Origin: Zavarzinia sp.
Lineage (GTDB): Bacteria > Pseudomonadota > Alphaproteobacteria > Zavarziniales > Zavarziniaceae
Length of the DNA stretch: 5,895 bases
Assembly: GCA_028694545.1 (NCBI GenBank)
Contig: JAQVKV010000183.1
Location: 1-5,895 of the forward strand
Reading direction: 5' to 3'
The notes below the pieces were generated by a model. It was not told where the DNA came from. It ran no database searches and saw nothing but the letters and a program-made list of their open reading frames with translations. This document shows positions 1-5,589 of this stretch, piece after piece. Every line of letters begins with the position of its first letter. Within the stretch, counting starts at the first letter, position 1. The translations under genes and the position numbers were made by a program.

Positions 1-814
1 CTTCGTCGGTCGCCAGCGTCTTCCAGTAGGCAACCGCCTGCTCGAAACCGCCGGCCTTCGGCGCGCGCGGCTTGCCCGCGACATAGGCGAAGGTGGTCTC
101 GTCCGGGGCGATCTGGCCGGCGCGGCCGCCCGCCTCGATCGTCATGTTGCAGACGGTCATGCGGCCTTCCATCGACAGGCCACGTATAGCCGAACCGGCG
201 AATTCGACCACGTAACCCGTGGCGCCCGCCGTGCCGATCTTGCCGATGATGGCGAGAACGATGTCCTTCGCGGTCACGCCCGGCGCCAGTTCGCCGTCGA
301 CCGTGATGCGCATGTTCTTCGACCGCTTCTGGATCAGGGTCTGGGTCGCCAGCACATGTTCGACCTCGGAGGTGCCGATGCCGAAGGCCAGAGAACCGAA
401 GGCGCCGTGGGTCGCCGTGTGGCTGTCGCCGCAGACGATGGTCATACCCGGCAGGGTCAGGCCCTGTTCCGGCCCGACGATGTGGACGATGCCCTGGCGA
501 ATGTCTTCCATGCCGAGGTATTCGACGCCGAATTCCTTGCAGTTCTTCTCGAGGGTCGAGACCTGCAGGGCGGATTCGGGATCGGTAATGCCCTTGGAAC
601 GATCGGTCGTCGGCACGTTGTGGTCAGGCACCGCCAGGGTCGCTTCCGGGCGGTGGACCTTGCGGCCGGTCATGCGCAGGCCCTCGAAGGCCTGGGGGCT
701 CGTCACTTCATGGACGAGGTGCCGGTCGATGTAGAGGAGGCCGGTGCCGTCCTCGGCCATTTCGACCAAATGGCTGTCCCAGATCTTGTCGTAGAGCGTG
801 CGCGGACCTGACAT
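1..814 (-). CDS. leuC: 3-isopropylmalate dehydratase large subunit (N-terminal 271 residues, cut by window edge)
   Basis: LeuC with LeuD isomerises 2-isopropylmalate to 3-isopropylmalate in cytosolic leucine synthesis; it is an aconitase-family [4Fe-4S] enzyme. The protein begins [17 protein letters not shown]. It shows the family blocks [11 protein letters not shown] (62-72), [13 protein letters not shown] (128-140), [15 protein letters not shown] (144-158) and [20 protein letters not shown] (220-239). Family LeuC is about 465-475 residues, so a little over half is present; the C-terminal cysteines that bind the cluster lie beyond position 1. The start is the ATG at 812-814, with a modest AGGGA ribosome site at 825-829. 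It follows rplS on the same strand after a 140-base spacer that holds a REP-like inverted repeat. It may be read through from the ribosomal operon or have its own signal; I see no clear promoter in the spacer. The frame is intact throughout the visible part. The family assignment is very secure. Confidence 0.97.
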   Translation of the reverse strand, partial: MSGPRTLYDKIWDSHLVEMAEDGTGLLYIDRHLVHEVTSPQAFEGLRMTGRKVHRPEATLAVPDHNVPTTDRSKGITDPESALQVSTLEKNCKEFGVEYLGMEDIRQGIVHIVGPEQGLTLPGMTIVCGDSHTATHGAFGSLAFGIGTSEVEHVLATQTLIQKRSKNMRITVDGELAPGVTAKDIVLAIIGKIGTAGATGYVVEFAGSAIRGLSMEGRMTVCNMTIEAGGRAGQIAPDETTFAYVAGKPRAPKAGGFEQAVAYWKTLATDE

Positions 815-852
815 CTTCTTCTATTCCCTGACCAAAATGCAGCCCTCGTGTC

Positions 853-937
853 CGTCATCCCGGCGCAGGCCGGGATCTCGTCACACGTAGGCACCACGAT
901 AGCCCTCCACGAGATCCCGGCCCGCGCCGGGATGACG
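853..937. repeat. REP-like paired palindrome (BIME-type) between rplS and leuC
   Basis: Two 29-base arms, 853-881 and 909-937, are inverted copies of each other with 28 of 29 positions complementary (867 against 923 is the mismatch), separated by 27 bases. Each arm is itself a palindrome: ATCCCGGC GCAG GCCGGGAT at 857-876 and ATCCCGGC CCGC GCCGGGAT at 914-933, an 8-bp stem with a 4-base loop. The GTCATCCCGGC...GCCGGGAT pattern resembles the scattered REP/BIME-like intergenic repeats of many proteobacteria (known from memory, not searched). In the rplS-leuC transcript it would fold either into one long hairpin or into two short ones. No U-run follows, so it is not a standard intrinsic terminator. 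It could stabilise the upstream mRNA end or dampen readthrough into leuC. Confidence 0.85.
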
Positions 938-954
938 ATGGAGAACTGTGGGAC

Positions 955-1341
955 TTACTCCGCCTTCGCGCCTTCGCGACGGTCGACCTTCTCGACGATG
1001 CGGGCGGCCTTGCCGCGCAGCGCGCGCAGGTAGTAGAGCTTCGCGCGACGGACCTTGCCGCGACGGATCACCTGGATCGAATCGAGACGCGGCGAGTACA
1101 GCGGGAACACGCGCTCCACGCCTTCGCCGTAGGAGATCTTGCGCACGGTGAAGGAAGCGTTGGCGCCCTTGTTGTTGCGGGCGATCACGAGGCCCTCGAA
1201 GGCCTGGATACGCTCACGGGTGCCTTCGACGACCTTCACGTTCACCTTCACGGTGTCGCCCGGGCGGAACGCCGGGATGGTCTTGCCTTCGGTGACCGCG
1301 GCGATCTGCTCGGCCTCGAGCTGGTCGATGATGTTGGTCAT
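955..1341 (-). CDS. rplS: 50S ribosomal protein L19 (bL19)
   Basis: L19 is a 50S subunit protein near the interface with 30S. The 128-residue protein starts [12 protein letters not shown]. It carries the family blocks [16 protein letters not shown] (25-40), [16 protein letters not shown] (44-59), [21 protein letters not shown] (64-84) and [14 protein letters not shown] (93-106). Length is slightly above the usual 115-120 because of a charged tail ending REGAKAE. The ATG at 1339-1341 is chosen because it matches the family N-terminus and has an AAAGGA site at 1350-1355 with 8-base spacing. A longer reading from a TTG at 1368 adds nine residues without family support and would overlap trmD. The trmD stop lies four bases upstream, so the ribosome site is inside the end of trmD, which suggests translational coupling. 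Stop TAA is at 955-957. Confidence 0.97.
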   Translation of the reverse strand: MTNIIDQLEAEQIAAVTEGKTIPAFRPGDTVKVNVKVVEGTRERIQAFEGLVIARNNKGANASFTVRKISYGEGVERVFPLYSPRLDSIQVIRRGKVRRAKLYYLRALRGKAARIVEKVDRREGAKAE

Positions 1342-1345
1342 GGGT

Positions 1346-2107
1346 TCAGTCCTTTCGAGAAACGGCAATGGGTTGCATGTCGGTCGGCCGCAGGCCCTGG
1401 CCGGAACGGGCCAGGTAACGCGACCAGAGATCGGGACGGCGTTCCCGCGTCAGGCTCTCGGCCTGTTCGCGACGCCAGGAATGGATGCGGCCGTGATGCC
1501 CGGACAGGAGGACGTCCGGCACGCGCCGGCCCTCCCATTCCTGCGGCCGCGTGTAATGCGGGTACTCCAGCAGATCGCCGGTGAAGCTTTCCTCGGCCAG
1601 CGTCTCGGCCGCGCCCATGACGCCCGGGATCAGGCGCACCACGGCGTCGATCAGGCACAGGGCCGCCGGCTCGCCGCCGGAGAGCACGAAATCGCCGATC
1701 GAGACCTCTTCCAGGTCGCGGCCGTCGATCACGCGCTGGTCGACCCCCTCGAAGCGCCCGCACAGCAGGACGACGCCCGGCCCCTCGGCGAGGGACTTGA
1801 CACGTTCCTGCACCAGCGGCTTGCCGCGCGGCGAGAGATAGAGCGTGGGCGCGTCCGCGAAATCGGCGCGGGCCGCGTCGATCGCCCGGGCAATCACGTC
1901 CGGCTTCATCACCATGCCCGGACCACCGCCGGCCGGCGTGTCGTCCACCATGTGATGACGATCGGTCGCGAAACCACGAATGTCGCTGGCTTCCAGCCGC
2001 CAGAGATCGCTCTCGAGCGCGCGGCCGGCCAGCGAATGGCCGAGCGGCCCGGGGAACATCTCCGGGAACAGGGTCAGCACCTTTGCGGTCCAGGGGGCGG
2101 CGGTCAT
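1346..2107 (-). CDS. trmD: tRNA (guanine37-N1)-methyltransferase
   Basis: TrmD is a SPOUT-class enzyme that uses S-adenosylmethionine to methylate N1 of G37 next to the anticodon, preventing +1 frameshifting. The protein has 253 residues, the normal length. Visible motifs are LFPEMF (13-18), [11 protein letters not shown] (55-65), LSPRG (91-95), [12 protein letters not shown] (116-127), [11 protein letters not shown] (136-146, trefoil-knot region) and YPHYTRP (182-188). The catalytic Arg seems to be R158. The position of the enterobacterial-type catalytic Asp169 appears to be Glu173 (in AEESF); this alignment was made by eye and the change is conservative. The ATG at 2105-2107 overlaps the rimM TGA as ATGA, and a perfect GGAGG at 2115-2119 lies in the end of rimM with 7-base spacing, so coupling to rimM is likely. 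rplS follows after four bases. Confidence 0.97.
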   Translation of the reverse strand: MTAAPWTAKVLTLFPEMFPGPLGHSLAGRALESDLWRLEASDIRGFATDRHHMVDDTPAGGGPGMVMKPDVIARAIDAARADFADAPTLYLSPRGKPLVQERVKSLAEGPGVVLLCGRFEGVDQRVIDGRDLEEVSIGDFVLSGGEPAALCLIDAVVRLIPGVMGAAETLAEESFTGDLLEYPHYTRPQEWEGRRVPDVLLSGHHGRIHSWRREQAESLTRERRPDLWSRYLARSGQGLRPTDMQPIAVSRKD

Positions 2108-2697
2108 TCCGTGCCCTCCCCGTCTTCCGCCTTCGGCACGTCCAGCCAGCCTTCCGGCGGCAGGGCAATCAGATGCCCGGCCTTCAGGTCGACGGTCGGA
2201 ACGACATCCAGGGTGAACGGCAGGAAAGCGGTGCCACCGGTAGCGAGCGCCACTTCCAGCATGTCGCCGGCGCCGAAATCCTGGATCGTGCGCACGGTGC
2301 CGATCGTCTCCCCCGCGCCATCAACGACGGGCAGGCCAAGCAGATCGGCATGATAGAATTCGTCCTCGTCCGTCTCGGGCAGGGCGTCACGCGGAACATA
2401 GAGGCGCTGGCCGCGCAGGGCCTCCGCCGCATTCCGGTCCGCCACCCCTTCGATGCGGGCGATCAGCGCCTGGCCCTGCACCCGGACGGGCTGAAGCTTC
2501 AGGCTGATGCCGCGCGCGGTGAAGACGGGGCCATAGGCCCCCACATCCAGGGGATCCTCGGTGAAGGGTTTCACCTTCACGTCGCCCCGGATGCCATGGG
2601 CCCCCGCGATGGCGCCGACGCAGACATAGCCGGGCCCGTCCACCGCGACCGGGGTCGCGGTGCCGGATGTCGGCAATGCCTTCGTCGAAACGGCCAT
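2104..2697 (-). CDS. rimM: 16S rRNA processing / ribosome maturation factor RimM
   Basis: RimM assists 30S assembly, acting on the 16S 3' (head) domain with S19. The 197-residue protein has an N-terminal RimM domain with [15 protein letters not shown] (28-42) and KPFTEDP (43-49), a linker, then a PRC-barrel-like C-terminal domain with [12 protein letters not shown] (113-124), FGAGDMLEV (141-149) and [11 protein letters not shown] (161-171). It is longer than the E. coli protein (182) mainly because of about 22 extra Ala/Thr/Pro-rich residues before YVCVGAI. The ATG at 2695-2697 has only a moderate AGGG site about ten bases upstream. A GTG 18 codons further in (V19) is possible but lacks a ribosome site. 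It lies 31 bases after rpsP, and its stop overlaps the trmD start. Confidence 0.95.
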   Translation of the reverse strand: MAVSTKALPTSGTATPVAVDGPGYVCVGAIAGAHGIRGDVKVKPFTEDPLDVGAYGPVFTARGISLKLQPVRVQGQALIARIEGVADRNAAEALRGQRLYVPRDALPETDEDEFYHADLLGLPVVDGAGETIGTVRTIQDFGAGDMLEVALATGGTAFLPFTLDVVPTVDLKAGHLIALPPEGWLDVPKAEDGEGTE

Positions 2698-2728
2698 GAC
2701 GATTGAACCCTGTTACGCCTGTGGTTGC

Positions 2729-3085
2729 TTACGCCTCGGCGGCGGCGGCAGCGGCCTCGGCGGCGGCCTTCGCGCGCTCCTGGGCCTTGGCCTTCGGGGC
2801 GGACTTCTTCGGCTGCTCCGGAACGGCCGGAGCGGCGGCGATGCCCTTGTAGCCGAGGAACTTGGCGACGCGGTCGGTCGGCTGGGCGCCCTGCGACAGC
2901 CAGTACTTCACGCGTTCCTCGTTCAGCACCAGGCGATCGGCATGGTCCTGCGGCAGCAGCGGGTTGTAGGTGCCCAGGCGCTCGATGAAGCGACCGTCAC
3001 GCGGCGAACGGCTGTTGGCCACCACGATGCGGTAGTAGGGACGCTTCTTGGCGCCGCCGCGCGACAGGCGAATGGAAACGGACAT
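2729..3085 (-). CDS. rpsP: 30S ribosomal protein S16 (bS16)
   Basis: S16 binds 16S rRNA early in 30S assembly. The 118-residue protein begins [20 protein letters not shown]. It shows [22 protein letters not shown] (21-42) and the conserved stretch around [26 protein letters not shown] (52-77). The core ends near residue 83. It is followed by a tail of about 35 residues rich in Ala, Lys and Glu that ends in an alanine run, encoded by a GCC/GCG-repetitive stretch near 2731-2768. The E. coli protein is 82 residues; such tails are common in alphaproteobacterial S16 and are probably disordered. The ATG at 3083-3085 has a strong AGAAGGA site at 3093-3099, 7 bases upstream. It lies 43 bases after ffh with no terminator between them, and 31 bases before rimM. 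Confidence 0.97.
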   Translation of the reverse strand: MSVSIRLSRGGAKKRPYYRIVVANSRSPRDGRFIERLGTYNPLLPQDHADRLVLNEERVKYWLSQGAQPTDRVAKFLGYKGIAAAPAVPEQPKKSAPKAKAQERAKAAAEAAAAAAEA

Positions 3086-3128
3086 CTAGGGATCCTTCTC
3101 TCGTCAATTCCGAATGGGTTGGATGGTG

Positions 3129-4547
3129 TTACTTCAGGCCACCGGGCGGGAAACCGCCGCCGGGGCCACCGAAACCGCCGGGGGGCATGCCGCCGCTCCC
3201 GCCGAAAAGGGCGCCGAGACCGCCGCGCATCAAGCCCTTCTTGCCGAGCTTGGCCATGCGCTTCATCATGTCGGCCATCTGCTGATGCTGCTTCAGCAGC
3301 TTGTTCACGTCCTGCACCGAGGTGCCGGAACCATTGGCGATGCGGATCTTGCGCTTCGCCTGGATGATCTGGGGATTCTTGCGCTCCTTCGGCGTCATCG
3401 AGGAGATGATCGCTTCCTGGCGCTTGATCGCCTTGTCGTCGATGTTCGCCTTGGCGAGCTGATCCTTCATCTTGGCGACGCCGGGCAGCATGGCCAGCAT
3501 GCCCTGCATGCCGCCCATCTTGCGCATCTGCTTCAACTGCTGGGAGAGGTCGTCCAGATCGAATTTCCCCTTCGCCAGCTTGGCCGCCATCTTCTCGGCT
3601 TCCTGCTGGTCGATGGTCTCCGCAGCCTTCTCGACGAGGGAGACGATGTCGCCCATGCCGAGGATGCGGTTGGCGATACGATCGGCGTGGAAGACTTCGA
3701 GGGCGTCCAGCTTTTCGCCGAGACCCATCAGCTTCAGGGGCACGCCGGTGACGGCGCGCATCGACAGCGCGGCACCGCCACGGCCATCGCCGTCGACGCG
3801 GGTGAGGGCGATGCCGGTCAGGCCGATGCGGTCGTGGAACTGCTTCGCCACCGTCACCGCGTCCTGGCCGGTCAGGCTGTCGGCGACCAGCATGACTTCA
3901 TGCGGATTGGTCTCGCGCTTGACCGCCTCGATCTCCTGCATCAACGCTTCGTCGATGTGCAGGCGGCCGGCGGTGTCGAGGATGACGACGTCGTAACCCT
4001 GGAGCTTCGCGGCCGTCATGGCGCGCTTCGCGATGTCCACCGGGTTCTGGCCGGCGATGATCGGCAGGGTGGCGACCCCCGCCTGCTCGCCGAGGACCTT
4101 GAGCTGTTCCTGCGCGGCCGGACGACGGGTGTCGAGCGACGCCATCAGGACCTTCTTCTTGTCCCGATTGGTCAGGCGATAGGCGATCTTGCCGGTCGTG
4201 GTGGTCTTGCCCGAACCCTGCAGGCCGACCATCATGATCGGCACGGGGGCCGGCGCGTTCAGGTCGATGTCGCTGTCGCCGGCACCGCCGAGCACCTCGA
4301 CCAGATGGTCGTGGACGATCTTGACCACCATCTGGCCCGGGGTGACCGAGCGGATGACGTCCTGACCGATCGCCTTCTCCTTGACGGCGGCGACGAAGTC
4401 CTTGACCACGGGCAGGGCGACATCGGCCTCGAGCAGGGCAAGACGAACCTCGCGCATCGCCTCCGCGACGTCGGAATCGGTCAGCGCGCCCTTTTTCGTC
4501 AGGCGGCCGAAGACGTCGGAAAGACGATCGGAAAGGCTCTCGAACAT
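3129..4547 (-). CDS. ffh: Signal recognition particle GTPase Ffh (SRP54)
   Basis: Ffh with SRP RNA binds signal sequences at the ribosome and delivers inner-membrane proteins to FtsY. The 472-residue protein has an N domain (1-~95), a G domain with GLQGSGKT (108-115), DTRRPAAQEQL (139-149), DTAGR (191-195), TRVDGDGRGGAA (249-260) and GLGEKLDALEVF (275-286), and a Met-rich M domain (~297-440). The SRP-RNA-binding segment SSMTPKERKNP (382-392) and KIRIANGSGTSVQDVNKLL (400-418) is present. The last 32 residues are a Gly/Pro/Met/Phe-rich tail. The ATG at 4545-4547 matches the family start MFESLSDRLS; a TTG at 4640 would add 31 residues of unrelated sequence and is rejected. The ribosome site is weak. 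Ffh appears to head the operon, with a promoter at 4661-4689 and a leader of about 105 bases. Confidence 0.98.
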   Translation of the reverse strand: MFESLSDRLSDVFGRLTKKGALTDSDVAEAMREVRLALLEADVALPVVKDFVAAVKEKAIGQDVIRSVTPGQMVVKIVHDHLVEVLGGAGDSDIDLNAPAPVPIMMVGLQGSGKTTTTGKIAYRLTNRDKKKVLMASLDTRRPAAQEQLKVLGEQAGVATLPIIAGQNPVDIAKRAMTAAKLQGYDVVILDTAGRLHIDEALMQEIEAVKRETNPHEVMLVADSLTGQDAVTVAKQFHDRIGLTGIALTRVDGDGRGGAALSMRAVTGVPLKLMGLGEKLDALEVFHADRIANRILGMGDIVSLVEKAAETIDQQEAEKMAAKLAKGKFDLDDLSQQLKQMRKMGGMQGMLAMLPGVAKMKDQLAKANIDDKAIKRQEAIISSMTPKERKNPQIIQAKRKIRIANGSGTSVQDVNKLLKQHQQMADMMKRMAKLGKKGLMRGGLGALFGGSGGMPPGGFGGPGGGFPPGGLK

Positions 4548-4660
4548 GCGGTCAGACCAGTTCCCATTGCACAAACACCAAGGGCGCCGGCGGGCGAAAC
4601 CTCGCTGACCGGCGGACGCCCGTAGGCGCGGCGGATACAAAAATCCGTCGAAGATGCGGG

Positions 4661-4689
4661 AACATGATCGAAAGCGCGCGGATTGTCAA
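4661..4689 (-). promoter_or_regulatory. Probable housekeeping promoter for the ffh-rpsP-rimM-trmD-rplS operon
   Basis: On the minus strand a perfect TTGACA -35 (4689 to 4684) is followed by exactly 17 bases and CATGTT (4666 to 4661) as a weak -10 with three of six matches. A strong -35 with a degenerate -10 is common in alphaproteobacterial housekeeping promoters. The predicted start, near 4654, would leave a leader of about 105 bases before the ffh ATG. This is inference from the consensus only. Confidence 0.55.
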
Positions 4690-4696
4690 ATCGACT

Positions 4697-4730
4697 CTGG
4701 CGCCGGGACCGTGACACCGGTCACCGCCAG
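4697..4730. repeat. Nested inverted repeats in the divergent ffh / 208-residue-gene intergenic region
   Basis: CTGGCG (4697-4702) and CGCCAG (4725-4730) are inverted copies. Inside them GTGAC (4711-4715) and GTCAC (4720-4724) form a second inverted pair around ACCG. A further CTGGCG occurs at 4751-4756. The block sits just upstream of the ffh -35 and ahead of the divergent gene, where an operator would lie. It could be a regulator site, or chance in GC-rich DNA; no known operator is recognised. The rest of 4548-4785 shows only the ffh leader and promoter on the minus strand; no convincing promoter for the plus-strand gene was found. Confidence 0.4.
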
Positions 4731-4785
4731 CCCTGTCGGGGGATGCTAGTCTGGCGTCTCTGGCATTGCGATCGGGAGAGCAGGC

Positions 4786-5412
4786 ATGGTCGGCGCCGTC
4801 TTGAACCGGGACTGTTTCGGGCCTCCAAAGGAATCCCATTATGCCGGCGCCGCGCAAGGCTTCGCCGTGCCCGCCTTCGACCCCGCGACGCCCGACGCCT
4901 GGCTGAGAGCCAGCCGCAACGGCGGCATGACGCGGATGAACCGGGTCCATCTGGCCGTCGGCCAATATTATTACCGCTTCTGCGACAGCGCCCGCTTCCA
5001 GGCGGACTGGAAGCGCCAGGCCAGCGGTCCCTGGTGGATCGAATACGAGACCTTCGACACGGTCCGCCGCTTTGCCCGACAGCACGCCCATGTCCGGGCC
5101 TATGGCGAGAAGACCGGTCAATGCGGCCTGTCCTATTCGATGAAGCTGCATGCGGCCGTGCCCTATGAATGGGGCGACAGCGGGGCCCTGGTCGTTGCCC
5201 GGCTGAAGGCGCGGATCGATGCCTGGAAAGGCTGGGGCGCCACGGCGGAGATTTCAGCTGACGACGCGAACCGGAATTCACATGATGCCGGCGCGAAATA
5301 CATACCGCTGCAGAATCCTGGCGTCTTCCAGCTCTACATCCCGGAAATATGGCAATATTTCGACGACGCGTTTGAAGTTGTCGACAAGGGACCGGCGCGG
5401 AATTTCGCCTGA
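4786..5412 (+). CDS. Hypothetical protein, aromatic-rich, 208 residues
   Basis: I do not recognise this family. The ATG at 4786 has a GGGAG site at 4774-4778 with 7-base spacing, the reading frame has the GC-rich third positions of its neighbours, and it closes with TGA at 5410-5412; together these support a real gene. There is no signal peptide and no membrane segment, so it is probably cytoplasmic. Aromatic clusters stand out: QYYYRFCD (60-67), GPWWIEYETF (81-90), AAVPYEW (123-129) and VFQLYIPEIWQYF (180-192). Cysteines are at 10, 66 and 113. The region 81-150 looks mostly helical and charged, and the spacing resembles a compact alpha/beta fold, but no catalytic motif is evident. It is divergent from ffh and lies 177 bases before the PRC-barrel gene, so co-transcription is not shown. 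The gene call is firm; the function is unknown. Confidence 0.85.
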   Translation: MVGAVLNRDCFGPPKESHYAGAAQGFAVPAFDPATPDAWLRASRNGGMTRMNRVHLAVGQYYYRFCDSARFQADWKRQASGPWWIEYETFDTVRRFARQHAHVRAYGEKTGQCGLSYSMKLHAAVPYEWGDSGALVVARLKARIDAWKGWGATAEISADDANRNSHDAGAKYIPLQNPGVFQLYIPEIWQYFDDAFEVVDKGPARNFA

Positions 5413-5421
5413 AGTTTTTCG

Positions 5422-5446
5422 GGAACCAATCTTTCTTCGTGATGTT
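5422..5446 (+). promoter_or_regulatory. Candidate general-stress (EcfG-type sigma) promoter for the PRC-barrel gene
   Basis: GGAAC at 5422-5426 is followed by 16 bases and TGTT at 5443-5446 (equivalently a 17-base spacer and GTT). The alphaproteobacterial sigma-EcfG consensus is GGAAC-N16/17-CGTT, so only the first base of the -10 element differs. It lies ten bases past the stop of the upstream gene and reads toward the PRC-barrel gene, giving a leader of about 135-140 bases. As I recall, PRC-barrel envelope proteins are frequent members of this regulon, which fits. The start site is not demonstrated. Confidence 0.6.
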
Positions 5447-5483
5447 TCCTCACCGTTGCTGTTCTGCAGCACGGCATTTCATC

Positions 5484-5509
5484 GATCGGATCCATCATCG
5501 GGTCCGGTT
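5484..5509 (+). other. Possible leader hairpin 1 (PRC-barrel gene)
   Basis: A 10-bp stem pairs 5484-5493 (GATCGGATCC) with 5500-5509 (GGGTCCGGTT) around the loop ATCATC. Three of the pairs are G-U wobbles in RNA, so the stem is only moderately stable. No T-run follows on either strand, which argues against an intrinsic terminator for the upstream gene. Confidence 0.35.
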
Positions 5510-5537
5510 ACGTGCAGGCCCGCCTCTGGGTCGAACA

Positions 5538-5569
5538 CGGCCGCCCTCCCCCCTTACCCGGGGCGGTCG
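5538..5569 (+). other. Possible leader hairpin 2, just upstream of the PRC-barrel ribosome site
   Basis: CGGCCGCCCT (5538-5547) can pair with GGGGCGGTCG (5560-5569), a GC-rich 10-bp stem with two G-U wobbles (5540/5567 and 5547/5560) and a 12-base pyrimidine-rich loop. Its 3' edge is nine bases before the GGAGG site at 5579-5583. It may influence translation initiation or mRNA stability, or be chance in GC-rich sequence. No U-run follows. Confidence 0.4.
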
Positions 5570-5578
5570 ATGAGTAAC

Positions 5579-5583
5579 GGAGG
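5579..5583 (+). promoter_or_regulatory. Strong Shine-Dalgarno GGAGG for the PRC-barrel gene
   Basis: A perfect GGAGG lies six bases before the ATG at 5590 and fixes that start. It is stronger than the site of ffh or leuC and suggests efficient translation. Confidence 0.9.
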
Positions 5584-5589
5584 AACATC

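Noticed and set aside
853..937. Two-repeat CRISPR remnant
   Set aside because: The repeats are inverted rather than direct, self-palindromic, and only two with a single spacer, so they fit a REP/BIME-like element.
1342..1368. N-terminal extension of L19 from a TTG at 1368
   Set aside because: It would overlap trmD and add nine residues not found in L19. The ATG at 1341 has an AAAGGA ribosome site and the family start.
1139..2353. 404-codon plus-strand frame over rplS, trmD and rimM
   Set aside because: It spans three genes with clear family matches on the other strand and has no plausible domain or ribosome site.
3114..4625. 503-codon open frame on the plus strand, antisense to ffh
   Set aside because: It mirrors ffh, whose GTPase and M-domain motifs are unmistakable. 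Long antisense frames are expected in GC-rich coding DNA, and the His/Leu/Asp-rich translation matches no family.
4548..4640. N-terminal extension of Ffh from a TTG at 4640
   Set aside because: The extra 31 residues are Arg/Pro/Trp-rich and unlike Ffh. The ATG at 4547 gives the family N-terminus.
4683..4711. Plus-strand promoter from TTGTCA at 4683-4688 for the 208-residue gene
   Set aside because: No -10-like sequence lies 16-18 bases downstream. The TTGTCA overlaps the minus-strand TTGACA of the ffh promoter.
4548..4785. SRP RNA or other small RNA gene next to ffh
   Set aside because: The conserved SRP RNA core with its GGAA tetraloop is absent, and there is no tRNA-like cloverleaf.
4721..5281. 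186-codon minus-strand frame over the 208-residue gene
   Set aside because: The translation is Arg/Ser/Pro-rich low-complexity shadow sequence. The plus-strand gene has the better ribosome site and more protein-like composition.
5394..5419. Intrinsic terminator after the 208-residue gene (GGCG/CGCC plus five T)
   Set aside because: The stem is only four base pairs with an eight-base loop, and six bases separate it from the T-run; too weak to call.
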